From assembly GCF_900099825.1 (NCBI RefSeq), contig NZ_LT629693.1, positions 6,087,001-6,151,000 on the forward strand: a stretch of DNA of 64,000 bases, written 5' to 3'. Below, in pieces: positions 8,830 to 17,713 of this stretch. The position numbers and the translations under genes were made by a program. The DNA is from Bradyrhizobium ottawaense. Lineage in GTDB: Bacteria > Pseudomonadota > Alphaproteobacteria > Rhizobiales > Xanthobacteraceae. Every line of letters starts with the position of its first letter. The stretch's first letter is position 1. The notes beneath the pieces were generated by a model that had not been told where the DNA came from, made no database searches, and worked only from the letters and a program-made list of their open reading frames with translations.

Positions 8830-9462
8830 TCAGACATCAACCTGTTCCGCACTTGCCAGCGCGTCATCAACCTCGATGCCGAGATAACGAACCGTACTTT
8901 CGATCTTGGTGTGTCCGAGCAAGAGTTGGACGGCCCTGAGGTTGCCTGTTCGTCGATAGATCAAGGTAGCTTTTGTGCGGCGCAGTGAATGCGTCCCAAA
9001 CAGTCTCGGATCCAGTCCTATGCTGCCGATCCACTCCGAGACGAGGCGGGAGTATTGGCGGGTTGTCATACTGCGCTCGGGACCGCGATGACCGGTAAAC
9101 AAGAACTCGCCAGGCCGTTTGCCGGTCGCCCGCAGATAGTCATCGACCGCCTGCCGGGTCTGTTCGCTCAATTCAAATCTGACAGGCCGCCCGGTTTTCT
9201 TTTGCCGGACAGTTGCGCGATCGGCGGTATATCCGCCTGCGGCGATATCCTCGACGCGGATTGCGACGACATCACAGCCACGAAGCTTGCTGTCGATTGC
9301 CAGATTGAACATTGCCAGATCCCGAACGCGGCCCTCGATCTGAAGCTTTGTCCGGATCGACCAGACGTGTTTTGGTCGCAGCGGGGGCTTGGCCCCAGTC
9401 AGCTTTCCCTTGTTCCACGGGACTCGCTTGGGTGCGGGGGCAGCATTCACTTGATCCTGCAT
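8830..9462 (-). CDS. Short tyrosine recombinase / integrase
   Basis: 210 residues if started at the ATG at 9462, which has GAGGA 8 bases upstream; an ATG at 9468 is too close to that site. The catalytic set is complete: Arg61 (SKLRGCD), Lys88/89, His158 and Arg161 (GTHSLRRTKA), His184 (LLLGHTKIES) and Tyr193 (VRYLGIEVDDAL). The protein has a short Pro/Lys-rich lead and almost no N-terminal SAM-like core-binding domain, so it is shorter than typical phage integrases (300-400 residues). It may be a resolvase-like or truncated yet self-contained recombinase. A decayed copy of its 5' end is at 47965-48033. Confidence 0.8.
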   Translation of the reverse strand: MQDQVNAAPAPKRVPWNKGKLTGAKPPLRPKHVWSIRTKLQIEGRVRDLAMFNLAIDSKLRGCDVVAIRVEDIAAGGYTADRATVRQKKTGRPVRFELSEQTRQAVDDYLRATGKRPGEFLFTGHRGPERSMTTRQYSRLVSEWIGSIGLDPRLFGTHSLRRTKATLIYRRTGNLRAVQLLLGHTKIESTVRYLGIEVDDALASAEQVDV

Positions 9463-9679
9463 GGCCATACTCCTCGGCTCAGTTACAGAGGCGAGTAGCA
9501 TGTGCCACCAGATTAGGGATTAGGGTTGGTATCAGGCCGGTTTTCGGACCACCGGCCGGGCGGAAAACGCCCTTTGACGTTTACCCCTCTGGCCATGTCC
9601 GCTCCTGAGGGGGATAACAGACACCTCCGTTACCACGGGCGACTTCCGAGTCTGTGAAGGTTTGCGGATGGCGGCCCCA
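9463..9679. other. Spacer between integrase and truncated intron
   Basis: No gene. It contains one copy of a decayed motif (ATGTCCG plus a G-run near 9595) that also appears near 10545 and 12476. Confidence 0.35.
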
Positions 9680-10491
9680 TGGAAGACGGAATCGTGACGG
9701 TCAGTGACAAGGGGACCGGGCAGGGATCGGTGATCTCACCGCTTCTGGCCAATCTCTACTTACACTACGTTTTCGATCTCTGGGCCGAGCGCTGGCGACG
9801 GCGTGAGGCAGCGGGCAATATGATCATCGTGCGCTACGCCGACGACCTCATTGTTGGCTTCGAGCACGAGACCGACGCCCGTCGCTTCCTCGACGAGATG
9901 CGTAAGCGGTTACAGGAGTTTGCACTGTCGCTTCATTCGGAGAAGACCCGGCTGATCGAGTTTGGACGCTTCGCGGTGGAAAACCGCAAGCGGCGCGGGC
10001 TCGGCAAACCGGAGACCTTCACCTTCCTGGGCTTCACCTTTATCTGCAGCAAAACTCGTCGGGGCAAATTCCAAATCAAACGAAAGTCCCGGCGCGATCG
10101 CATGCAGGCAAAGTTGCAAGCCATCAAACAGGAACTGCGACGGAGCATGCATCAGCCGATTCCCCAGCAGGGAAGATGGTTGCAGCAGGTCGTCACCGGT
10201 TACTTCAACTACCACGCGGTGCCGACAAACAGTTCGTCACTGTCCGCGTTCCTATTCCACGTTACCAATCTCTGGCGGCGAACGCTGCAGTGGCGGAGCC
10301 AAAAAGATGGGATGACCTGGGAGCGGATCAAGCGGTTGGCCGACCACTGGCTCCCGAAACCGCGAATCCTTCATCCGTGGCCAGAGAGTCGCTTCGCCGT
10401 CAGACACCCAAGGTGGGAGCCGTATGCCCGAATTGGGCCCGTACGGATCTGTGCGGGGGGCGCGAGGTAACTCGCGTCCCTACCGCGAAAG
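9680..10491 (+). mobile_element. 5'-truncated group II intron copy (3' part of RT plus domains V-VI)
   Basis: By direct comparison this 812-bp segment matches 16923-17734 with no difference seen. It encodes the second half of the reverse transcriptase/maturase (from EDGIVTVSDKGTGQGSVISP, including the YADD active site, to ICAGGAR) and the RNA 3' end with domains V and VI. The 5' ribozyme part, RT0-RT4 and the original start are missing. An ATG at 9679 is created by the flanking base, giving an open frame to 10470 (263 codons), but such a fragment should be inactive. 5' truncation fits incomplete reverse transcription or recombination. Confidence 0.88.
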
Positions 10492-11155
10492 TGGTCTGCC
10501 GACGGCTAAACTGACGCGATTGACCCGACTCGGACCTCCCGGCATGTCCGCTTTTCCGCCGCTTGTGCGGACTAAGCTTTAGAAATTCATCGGGTGATAG
10601 CTTCGCTTGGCCTTGATATCGCGCAGCGCCCAGTGAGACGGTCGCCGTGTCTAGATCTAAGTCCCCAGCGGTGAGGTGGGTGCTCTGCCATCGTCGCTGC
10701 GCAAGAACGATGTCATTGCTATCAAGCACGGCAAGAGACGTTCAACCCCCATCAAAGCTCCGCAGTGCGGTTTGCGGCGTGAGTCTGGCCGAGGGACTAC
10801 GCCAAGGTGCCAGGAGATCAGATTTTGTCCGAACGCTTGCCGCAATACCGGCACATTGAGGACTGTTGCTGAAACTTGTAGGTGGAGGGGTGGCCTTGGG
10901 CGCGCGTCGCGACTCTACCACTGCTCGGCTATTAGCGTCGCAGCTGGGGATTGTCGGATGTACACTCTCTTCGGCGGCGGACGCGGCCGGTCTTGGAGGG
11001 GTTGCTGAATTTAGAAGGCAATTCCCTTCAAGACCGCGCGTCTATCGGTCAAGGTGCGCGCCTTCACGTTCCAAATGCTGGGAAAGAATCGGCATATCCC
11101 CGAGTCAGTGGTTGAGATTGATTTTTGGGGTGGGTGAGGCGCCCGGGTCTGGTGC
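10492..11155. other. Non-coding stretch after truncated intron
   Basis: I see no recognisable gene on either strand. A degenerate ATGTCCGCTTTTCCGCCGC segment near 10544 resembles pieces at 9595 and 12476, suggesting old repetitive DNA. Confidence 0.4.
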
Positions 11156-11488
11156 ATGATGAAACGATTTTTATTTGCGGCGATCGTCTCTGCCGTTCCG
11201 GTGTGCCTGATCTCAGCGCAGGATGCCAAGGTTTCTGTCGATATGATCGGCATAGGGGGCATGAATTGCACTCACTGGCGGTCGACGAAAGAGCATCTTC
11301 TGGAGGGTACCGTCTGGATTTACGGTTTCTGGACCGGACTCAATTACGTTGCTGCGGCGCGTGGTCAATCACCAGCGAAAATCAATATGTCGGCGATTGT
11401 GGTCGAAGTCGAAAAAACATGCGCTCAGCAAACATCGCAAACATTAGCCAGCGCCGTATGGACGACGTATCTTGGGTCTAAAAAGTAG
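11156..11488 (+). CDS. Small exported protein, Rap1a/Tai- or HdeA-like
   Basis: 110 residues. The signal peptide is MMKRFLFAAIVSAVPVCLIS with cleavage after SAQD or nearby. The mature chain has a cysteine early (GGMNCTHWRS) and another late (EVEKTCAQQTSQTLASAVW), with WIYGFWTGLNYVAAARG between. This resembles small periplasmic two-cysteine helical proteins of the Rap1a/Tai immunity or HdeA type that are frequent in Bradyrhizobium. Either of two adjacent ATGs could start it. It is isolated. The fold assignment is tentative. Confidence 0.6.
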   Translation: MMKRFLFAAIVSAVPVCLISAQDAKVSVDMIGIGGMNCTHWRSTKEHLLEGTVWIYGFWTGLNYVAAARGQSPAKINMSAIVVEVEKTCAQQTSQTLASAVWTTYLGSKK

Positions 11489-11489
11489 C

Positions 11490-11551
11490 TATCCCGCGAC
11501 CCTAAAATGCGAGAAACGCCCCGCCACGCACGATTTCAGCCACGCGGGATA
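11490..11551. other. Long-range 9-bp inverted repeat between convergent genes
   Basis: TATCCCGCG (11490-11498) and CGCGGGATA (11543-11551) are perfect complements. They bracket the interval between the convergent exported-protein and DUF6894 genes and reach the end of the latter, so they could fold at both transcript ends. Confidence 0.4.
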
Positions 11552-11760
11552 AGGTTGACCGGAGTACGATAGAACTCCTTACTGTCTGCGTCAGTAACTC
11601 GCACGGCACATCTCCTCGAACGCAGCTCAGGACGGACGATGCAAAGCTCGCTCGCGAGACTATCAGCCTTATCGATCGCGATTTCTGTGTCTTCGAGGAT
11701 CATGCCACCCTGGTTTTTGAAATCTTCGCCGATGACGAGATCAAAATTGAAGTAGGGCAT
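11536..11760 (-). CDS. DUF6894-like small protein
   Basis: 74 residues starting MPYFNFDLVIGEDFKNQGGM, with AGGTGG about 8 bases before ATG 11760. The aromatic strand MPxFxFDL, the acidic middle (ILEDTEIAIDKADSLASEL) and a C-terminal strand (CAVRVTDADSKEFYRTPV) match the DUF6894 layout, short single-domain proteins common in Bradyrhizobium and relatives, without known function. A second member is at 12736-12966. Confidence 0.6.
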   Translation of the reverse strand: MPYFNFDLVIGEDFKNQGGMILEDTEIAIDKADSLASELCIVRPELRSRRCAVRVTDADSKEFYRTPVNLIPRG

Positions 11761-11881
11761 TGGAACCACCTGCCAAGTTTTCAACTGTCGAAAACTAACG
11801 TGAGTCGGTTGGTTCCCTCATTACAACTCTACTCTTCGCATCTGATTGTGGTCGCGTGTTGCGTTTTGGCATCGCGACCGC

Positions 11882-12028
11882 ATGATAGCGTGCACATCGC
11901 TCGGGGTCTGTTTCGGTTTATTCATCGGCGGGCTGTCGTTGGTCTTTCTTTTTTCTTTCAACGTCCCCAGTGATGGTCATATGTGCACGCAGCCGCAGCC
12001 GCAGCCGCAGCCGTTAAGATTTTGTTAA
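11882..12028 (+). CDS. Possible 48-residue single-span membrane protein
   Basis: From ATG 11882 the frame gives one hydrophobic segment (MIACTSLGVCFGLFIGGLSL onward) and a Gln-Pro repeat near the end made by four CAGCCG units. No clear ribosome site is seen. It could be real or chance. Confidence 0.25.
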   Translation: MIACTSLGVCFGLFIGGLSLVFLFSFNVPSDGHMCTQPQPQPQPLRFC

Positions 12029-12073
12029 CCTTGCCGTAGCAAGACTTCGCGCGTCATCGAAAGGAGGACTGTC

Positions 12074-12304
12074 ATGTCAAACGTGGAAGAGAAAATTCGC
12101 GAACGTGCCTACCACCTCTGGATCGCCGATGGTCAACCTCAGGGCCAAGCGGACATTTATTGGCTGAATGCTCAGCGGGAAATTCTGACAACGTCACTTG
12201 AGGGTTCAAATACCGCGCATATGGATTTGGTATCGGCCACGCCGAAGCCCGTAAAAAAGGTGAACGTCACCCGCTCCGGAAAAAGCAAAACCCGCGCTGC
12301 ATAG
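12074..12304 (+). CDS. DUF2934 family small protein
   Basis: 76 residues with AAAGGAGGA 7 bases before the ATG. The N-terminus EKIRERAYHLWIADGQPQGQ then ADIYWLNAQREI is the DUF2934 signature (IRxRAYxLWxxxGxPxGxxxxxWxxA). The family is common in soil alphaproteobacteria, often near stress genes, with no assigned function. The tail is Lys/Arg-rich (KPVKKVNVTRSGKSKTRAA), so nucleic-acid binding is conceivable. Confidence 0.75.
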   Translation: MSNVEEKIRERAYHLWIADGQPQGQADIYWLNAQREILTTSLEGSNTAHMDLVSATPKPVKKVNVTRSGKSKTRAA

Positions 12305-12735
12305 TTCCGCCCGAGCCACGGGACAAAAGCGTAACTTTAACGCCATGTGCACCCGCGGGCGGGATTCTTCCTTGGTCAATTTCCAGGTTTTTAGCGCTGT
12401 AGCAGCCTAGGGCAGTGCCGCGGGGCATGGGTCCGGTCGTGGCACAAAGCGTCAGTTTGCGCGGTGCAGCGGCATGTCCGGAGTTGGGGGTAAAGCCGAC
12501 CTGCCGGTTGAACGCCCGGACTTCTCAGTTTGACCCCATAGGCGACATCGAGAGACCAAATCACCGCTGGCATGTTGGCTTCTGGGCAGGGCTAAGTGTT
12601 ATCGGCCGGATGAATTGGACCGGTCTTGCGGGTCCCGCCCTATTATTAAGTTAACTTTTTTTGTTGGGAACGAAAACTCGCGTTCCGCGTGGAGTCCTGA
12701 AAGGAAGCGGCAGGCAGAACTCGGGAGAGTTCCAG
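12305..12735. other. Gene-free interval with degenerate repeat-like DNA
   Basis: No gene is supported. Around 12476-12535 lies a stretch (ATGTCCGGAGTTGGGGGTAA onward) of a type that recurs, decayed, at 9595 and 10544. Confidence 0.35.
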
Positions 12736-12966
12736 ATGCCCAGATTCTATTTCCATAAGCACTTAAATGGGCAAACGGTGCCGGACCGTCGAGGCATTTC
12801 GTTTCGCAACGAAAACGAAGCATGCGCCCACGCCGTTCGCTTCACGCCTTTGGCTCTCAGGAAATCGGTCAGCGGCGGGAAGAATACCTACCTTGCCTGG
12901 GAGGTGTCGGACGGCGAACGCACGATTTATATTGTGAGAGGAAACGTCGTCATAGAGAAGCGCTAA
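12736..12966 (+). CDS. DUF6894-like small protein
   Basis: 76 residues. The start at ATG 12736 is chosen because GGGAGAG precedes it and the family begins MPRFYFHKHLNGQTVPDRRG; the frame is open 75 bases further upstream without support. Compared with the copy at 11536-11760 it keeps the MPxFxF strand, the D-x-x-G turn and the C-terminal strands (TYLAWEVSDGERTIYIVRG). Function unknown. Confidence 0.65.
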   Translation: MPRFYFHKHLNGQTVPDRRGISFRNENEACAHAVRFTPLALRKSVSGGKNTYLAWEVSDGERTIYIVRGNVVIEKR

Positions 12967-12997
12967 GGCCCCACCTCGGTCGCCTCACTTGACGCAA

Positions 12998-13156
12998 AAG
13001 CGGTTCGCCCGGTTGACCAATGGCTTCTCAAAGAACACCCATCACGCCGCAGCGGTCAGCCTGTACGTGACCCACTACAACCTTTGCCGTGTCCACGAGG
13101 CCCTGCGGACCACCCCGGGCGTTGCTCTTGGTGTGTCCGATAGGGTGTGGTCCTAA
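12998..13156 (+). pseudogene. C-terminal fragment of an IS1-like DDE transposase
   Basis: An uninterrupted frame reads KRFARLTNGFSKNTHHAAAV, SLYVTHYNLCRVHEALRTTP and GVALGVSDRVWS then stop. This is the C-terminus of transposases usually listed as IS1 family in Bradyrhizobium (HAxxVSLYxxHYNxCRxHxxLRxTPA). The rest of the gene and both element ends are missing. Confidence 0.7.
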
Positions 13157-13486
13157 TTCCAAGGTCGCGGGTGTCAGAATCAAAAAGGGCCGCATTAGCG
13201 CGACCCTACCGGTAGAAATTTGCTGGTGATGAAAAGCAGCCCCCGGCAAGAGCAAGCTTAGGGTTTTTCCACAAATGTTAGTATCCGTATCAGTACGGTG
13301 TTCAATTACCGGAACCCACGAGTGTCCTAATCTGCCGTCTCGGGTGTCCTAATTAGGACAGCCCCCGGGACTGGGTACTGGCCCCTTTCCATCCAATGAC
13401 TTGATTAGTGGTCCCTTTTAGAGTGGCCCCTTTTGGGACGCCGCCCAAAACCCCATGTTCTGAACGGGGCGCTTTGGAGAGTTCAT
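13157..13486. other. Non-coding interval
   Basis: No coding potential is recognised. A short directly repeated GTGTCCTAAT occurs at about 13322 and 13350. Confidence 0.35.
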
Positions 13487-13714
13487 ATGCGCACCGAAAA
13501 ACAGAATTTTCGCGGCTACGAAATCCAGGTCACGAACAACCCCGCCCTTTGGCAGGCAGCGATTTATCGGACAAGCCCGACACTGCCGGAGATTGATTGG
13601 GTGGCCTTGAACATTCGAGCCGCTAGCGCTTCACCAGCATTTCAGGAGGCAAAGCAGGTGATCAACCGTGTCTTGTCGCCTATCAGGGGGAAAATAACGA
13701 GCGAAAAGGCATAA
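13487..13714 (+). CDS. Small conserved-type hypothetical protein
   Basis: 75 residues from ATG 13487, which has TTGGAGA upstream; the frame extends further 5' without a ribosome site. The chain (RGYEIQVTNNPALWQAAIYR then WVALNIRAASASPAFQEAKQ) has the beta-beta-alpha pattern of a small globular domain. I do not recognise the family. A good terminator follows directly. Confidence 0.5.
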   Translation: MRTEKQNFRGYEIQVTNNPALWQAAIYRTSPTLPEIDWVALNIRAASASPAFQEAKQVINRVLSPIRGKITSEKA

Positions 13715-13746
13715 GGCCGCCTCAGTTGACGGCCTCTTTCATTTTG
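13714..13746 (+). terminator. Rho-independent terminator
   Basis: AGGCCG (13714-13719) pairs with CGGCCT (13730-13735), followed by CTTTCATTTTG. It overlaps the stop of the 75-residue gene. Confidence 0.6.
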
Positions 13747-14301
13747 TTGATGTGAGATCATGTCGCTTGTTGGCACGAAACAGACATGGCCAGATGTCCG
13801 TCTTGAGTGTGCGCCGTGGAAAGGCGGCGCTTTCCAGTGGGTGTAAGTCCCACCCGGCAACCGCTCCAGCCGGAAGCAACCGGAGCAGTCATGGAGGTAA
13901 CAAAGTGGCTGAAGCCTTCGGTATGCGTGTCACGAATTGGTGACAGCGCGAGTGTGCAGGCCGTAACGCGAGTAAACGCCGAGCAAACCTCGAAAAGGAC
14001 GATGCGCAGGCCGACCCGACCACTCTTTCGGGGAAGGCTGATACGGTTGGGTGCAAGAGCGAATTAATACTCCCAGCCGCTGCGCCGGGGTAGTGGCGAC
14101 GGCATGTACACAAGGAAAGCGTACGCAACACGGGAAGCCCCATGGCGTGGCCAGCGATGACCAACCGAACGCCCGCGAGGGACAGGTCGGGCGCCTTGGG
14201 GTGGCGGAGAGGTTCGCAGTACCGCTGAAGCCGGGTAACGCCGGTGGAGGGAAGGGACCTCAGTTCAAGACAGACGCAACAAGTAGTGAGGGATTTGGAG
14301 A

Positions 14302-15633
14302 TTGGGTAACCTATCAACTCCGAAAACTGTTCAGAAACTGCAGAAGGCGTTGCACGCGAAAGCGAAGGCAGAAGCCGGCTATCGGTTCTATGCCCTGTAC
14401 GACAAGATCAGCCGCGAGGACATTCTGGCCCATGCCTATGCCCAGTGCCGCTCCAACAAGGGCGCACCGGGTGTGGACGGTCAAGACTTTGCGGATATCG
14501 ATGCGTATGGCGTAGGGCGATGGCTTGGCGAACTGGCGCTTGCGCTCCGGGAGGAAAGCTACCGACCGGATCCTATCAGAAGAGTGTTCATCCCGAAGGC
14601 CAACGGCAAGCTCAGGCCGCTGGGCATCTCGACCGTGCGGGATCGGGTCTGCATGACGGCAGCGATGCTGGTGCTGGAACCGATCTTCGAAGCCGACCTT
14701 CCACCCGAACAGTACGCGTACCGTCCTGGGCGAAATGCCCAGCAGGCGGTAATTGAGGTGGACCGGCTGCTGTTCCGAGGCCATCCGGAAGTCGTTGACG
14801 CCGACCTCGCGGACTACTTCGGGAGCATCCCCCATGCCGAACTACTAAAGTCGGTAGCGCGCCGGATTGTTGATCGGCGCGTGCTGCATCTGATCAAGAT
14901 GTGGCTGGAATGCCCCGTAGAAGAAACCGATGATCGAGGAAGGAAGACACGCACGACCGAAGCCCGGGACAACCGGCGAGGCATCCCGCAAGGGTCACCC
15001 ATCTCCCCACTACTGGCGAATATTTACATGCGCCGGTTTGTGCTGGGATGGAATATGCTCGGGTTGGAGCAAAGCCTCGGCTCTCGTATCGTGACCTACG
15101 CCGACGATCTCGTGATCCTGTGTCGGAGAGGCAAAGCCGAAGAAGCCTTGCAGCAACTGCGCAAGATCATGAGCAAGCTGAAGCTCACGGTCAACGAGGA
15201 GAAGACACGAATCTGCAGGGTTCCGGAAGGTGAGTTCGACTTCTTGGGCTACACGTTCGGACGGATGTTCTCAGAGAGAACCGGCCAGGCGCGCCTGGGA
15301 TACCGGCCATCGAAGAAGAGCATCAAGCGCATGGTTGAGAAAATCCACGCACTGACAGACCGAACGGGGACATGGCAAGAAACCACAAAGCTGGTGGGCA
15401 AGGTGAACCGCACGCTGCGCGGATGGTCGAACTACTTCCAAGTAGGCACTGTCAGCAAGGCGTATCGGGCACTCGATAGCTACACCGCGATGCGGTTGCG
15501 CCGGTGGTTGCGCATCAAGCACAAGGTCAGGCGACGCAAGGGCGGGACCTATCCACTCCCGCATCTCTACGGGCACTTCGGGCTCGTACGGCTGAGCATG
15601 CTTGGGCACGACGTGCCGTGGGTGAAGGCGTGA
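14302..15633 (+). CDS. ltrA: Group II intron reverse transcriptase/maturase (intron A)
   Basis: 443 residues from a TTG at 14302; the exact start is unsure because the GGAG is very close. RT blocks are in order: [11 protein letters not shown] (RT1), [19 protein letters not shown] (RT2), [13 protein letters not shown] (RT3), [15 protein letters not shown] (RT4), [19 protein letters not shown] (RT5) and the active site TYADD (Tyr266-Asp269). The maturase/X and thumb region follow ([22 protein letters not shown]). No HNH endonuclease domain is present, as in many alphaproteobacterial introns. Full length, no visible lesion. Clearly different in sequence from intron B's protein. Confidence 0.9.
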   Translation: MGNLSTPKTVQKLQKALHAKAKAEAGYRFYALYDKISREDILAHAYAQCRSNKGAPGVDGQDFADIDAYGVGRWLGELALALREESYRPDPIRRVFIPKANGKLRPLGISTVRDRVCMTAAMLVLEPIFEADLPPEQYAYRPGRNAQQAVIEVDRLLFRGHPEVVDADLADYFGSIPHAELLKSVARRIVDRRVLHLIKMWLECPVEETDDRGRKTRTTEARDNRRGIPQGSPISPLLANIYMRRFVLGWNMLGLEQSLGSRIVTYADDLVILCRRGKAEEALQQLRKIMSKLKLTVNEEKTRICRVPEGEFDFLGYTFGRMFSERTGQARLGYRPSKKSIKRMVEKIHALTDRTGTWQETTKLVGKVNRTLRGWSNYFQVGTVSKAYRALDSYTAMRLRRWLRIKHKVRRRKGGTYPLPHLYGHFGLVRLSMLGHDVPWVKA

Positions 15634-15645
15634 CGTTTTGTCCGA

Positions 15646-15678
15646 GAGCCGGATGCGGGAAATCCGCCTGTCCGGTTC
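15646..15678 (+). ncRNA. Group II intron A domain V
   Basis: GAGCCGGATGCGGGAAATCC then GCCTGTCCGGTTC forms the 33-34 nt domain V hairpin with a GAAA-type cap and the GAGCC...GGUUC closing strands, the catalytic core of the ribozyme. Confidence 0.85.
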
Positions 15679-16180
15679 GATGAGCGGAGTGTGAAAACGG
15701 GGGCCATGGTCGAACCAGTAAGGCACCGCCAAACGAAAGGGGCGGAAACAGATATGTTCGAACCTAAAACTACCGCGTCACACTTCGACTCTACCCGCTT
15801 TTGGGGGGTATAGCGGAGTGCGCCGGGAGACCGGCAAGGAGTAGATGGTGGAAGTCCATCACGATGAAGGAGTAGCGAACCGCATCGACCCCGAGTCATG
15901 CGCAGATGCCCGCGAGGGCCTCGGCGAAGCGTTGACAGGGGAGCGCATAGGCCAGCCATTGAGCCGCGAAAGTACCCTCATTCTGGGTGCCGACGTCGTT
16001 CCGGTGACGGAAGGCAACACGGATGGGCGCGATAACGCGAGCGCCCAGACGGCCCGGCGTGGTCTTAGACACTGGCATGTGCGCACGCTCTTTGCTTGGG
16101 AACCGGGAGATCTCATGGTCGGCCAGCACCAGTATGCGTGCTGCACTGGCCCGCGTCGGGAAGGCGAGGAGCCGTAGCCG

Positions 16181-17713
16181 ATGATGTACGATCATGAGAA
16201 GTCTGACCCCGCCATAGTAGCTGTGAAGCCAACGAACAAAGCCGGGCAACCGGCTGTGGAGTTGGGGGAGCCAAGGGCGGGGGCCGAGGGGAATGTGCGT
16301 CAGCAAAGCACGGGCCGGGCACAGTACCGGGGAACCGTGTCACAGGCGCTGGAGCGCATACGGCAAGCCGCAAGGCAAAGGAAGAAGGAGAAGTTCACCG
16401 CGCTCTTCCATCACGTCAGTATTGACCATCTCGCAGAGGCATTCTCTGAACTCAAGGGGAATGCTGCAGCTGGAGTGGATGGGCTGACATGTCGGGATTA
16501 CGAGCAGCACCTTGAGCGCAATCTTGAGGACCTGCATGCTCGCGTCCATCGGGGAGCGTATCGGGCACTACCGTCGCGGCGGGTTTACATACCCAAACCG
16601 GATGGTCGGCAACGCCCGATCGCGGTCGCCGCCCTTGAGGACAAGATCGTCCAGAGGGCCACGGCTGCGGTGCTGAGCGCGATCTACGAGGAGGATTTCC
16701 TCGGGTTCTCGTATGGGTTCCGACCCGAACGCAGCACGCACGATGCGATGGATGCGCTCATGGTCGGGATCACCAGCACAAAGGTGAACTGGATACTGGA
16801 CGCTGACATCCGCTCGTTCTTCGACACGGTGAGCCAGGAGTGGCTCATCAGGTTTGTAGAACATCGCGTCGGCGACCGACGTATCATCCGCCTGATCCAG
16901 AAATGGCTCAAGGCAGGCGTCCTGGAAGACGGAATCGTGACGGTCAGTGACAAGGGGACCGGGCAGGGATCGGTGATCTCACCGCTTCTGGCCAATCTCT
17001 ACTTACACTACGTTTTCGATCTCTGGGCCGAGCGCTGGCGACGGCGTGAGGCAGCGGGCAATATGATCATCGTGCGCTACGCCGACGACCTCATTGTTGG
17101 CTTCGAGCACGAGACCGACGCCCGTCGCTTCCTCGACGAGATGCGTAAGCGGTTACAGGAGTTTGCACTGTCGCTTCATTCGGAGAAGACCCGGCTGATC
17201 GAGTTTGGACGCTTCGCGGTGGAAAACCGCAAGCGGCGCGGGCTCGGCAAACCGGAGACCTTCACCTTCCTGGGCTTCACCTTTATCTGCAGCAAAACTC
17301 GTCGGGGCAAATTCCAAATCAAACGAAAGTCCCGGCGCGATCGCATGCAGGCAAAGTTGCAAGCCATCAAACAGGAACTGCGACGGAGCATGCATCAGCC
17401 GATTCCCCAGCAGGGAAGATGGTTGCAGCAGGTCGTCACCGGTTACTTCAACTACCACGCGGTGCCGACAAACAGTTCGTCACTGTCCGCGTTCCTATTC
17501 CACGTTACCAATCTCTGGCGGCGAACGCTGCAGTGGCGGAGCCAAAAAGATGGGATGACCTGGGAGCGGATCAAGCGGTTGGCCGACCACTGGCTCCCGA
17601 AACCGCGAATCCTTCATCCGTGGCCAGAGAGTCGCTTCGCCGTCAGACACCCAAGGTGGGAGCCGTATGCCCGAATTGGGCCCGTACGGATCTGTGCGGG
17701 GGGCGCGAGGTAA
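16181..17713 (+). CDS. ltrA: Group II intron reverse transcriptase/maturase (intron B)
   Basis: 510 residues. RT blocks: GNAAAGVDGLTC (RT1), RRVYIPKPDGRQRPIAVAA (RT2), YGFRPERSTHDAM (RT3), WILDADIRSFFDTV (RT4), GTGQGSVISPLLANLYLHYV (RT5), VRYADD (active site 300-303), LHSEKTRLIEFGR and FTFLGFTFIC (RT7). The maturase region is YFNYHAVPTNSSSLSAFL. No endonuclease domain. The C-terminus RWEPYARIGPVRICAGGAR is encoded over ribozyme domain V, an arrangement known in some bacterial group II introns. Intact. Confidence 0.9.
   Translation: MMYDHEKSDPAIVAVKPTNKAGQPAVELGEPRAGAEGNVRQQSTGRAQYRGTVSQALERIRQAARQRKKEKFTALFHHVSIDHLAEAFSELKGNAAAGVDGLTCRDYEQHLERNLEDLHARVHRGAYRALPSRRVYIPKPDGRQRPIAVAALEDKIVQRATAAVLSAIYEEDFLGFSYGFRPERSTHDAMDALMVGITSTKVNWILDADIRSFFDTVSQEWLIRFVEHRVGDRRIIRLIQKWLKAGVLEDGIVTVSDKGTGQGSVISPLLANLYLHYVFDLWAERWRRREAAGNMIIVRYADDLIVGFEHETDARRFLDEMRKRLQEFALSLHSEKTRLIEFGRFAVENRKRRGLGKPETFTFLGFTFICSKTRRGKFQIKRKSRRDRMQAKLQAIKQELRRSMHQPIPQQGRWLQQVVTGYFNYHAVPTNSSSLSAFLFHVTNLWRRTLQWRSQKDGMTWERIKRLADHWLPKPRILHPWPESRFAVRHPRWEPYARIGPVRICAGGAR
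17660..17692 (+). ncRNA. Group II intron B domain V
   Basis: GAGCCGTATGCCCGAATTGG then GCCCGTACGGATC forms domain V (GCCGUA paired with the UACGGAU side). The identical sequence is at 10417-10449 in the truncated copy. Confidence 0.8.

Larger units (their letters stand above)
13809..15775 (+). mobile_element. Group II intron A (ribozyme plus RT)
   Basis: The 5' end is placed at GTGCGCC (13809), the usual GUGYG start. About 490 bases of domain I-type RNA sequence follow before the RT frame at 14302. Domain V (15646-15678) comes after the RT stop. The 3' boundary is not certain; CTAC at about 15770-15775 before CGCG is a candidate, but it could lie up to 15817. The intron RNA with its encoded protein can splice and retrohome if intact. 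Confidence 0.8.

Noticed and set aside
8830..9501. Integrase start at 9501
   Set aside because: The GAGGA site is located between this start and ATG 9462, which it fits at 8 bases.
9679..10470. 263-codon RT frame as a functional gene
   Set aside because: It begins at a base created by the junction, lacks RT0-RT4 and the ribozyme 5' half, so I treat it as an intron fragment.
11990..12013. CAGCCG hexamer run as a regulatory or CRISPR-like repeat
   Set aside because: Only four short units with no spacers; simple sequence slippage inside or near a doubtful small ORF.
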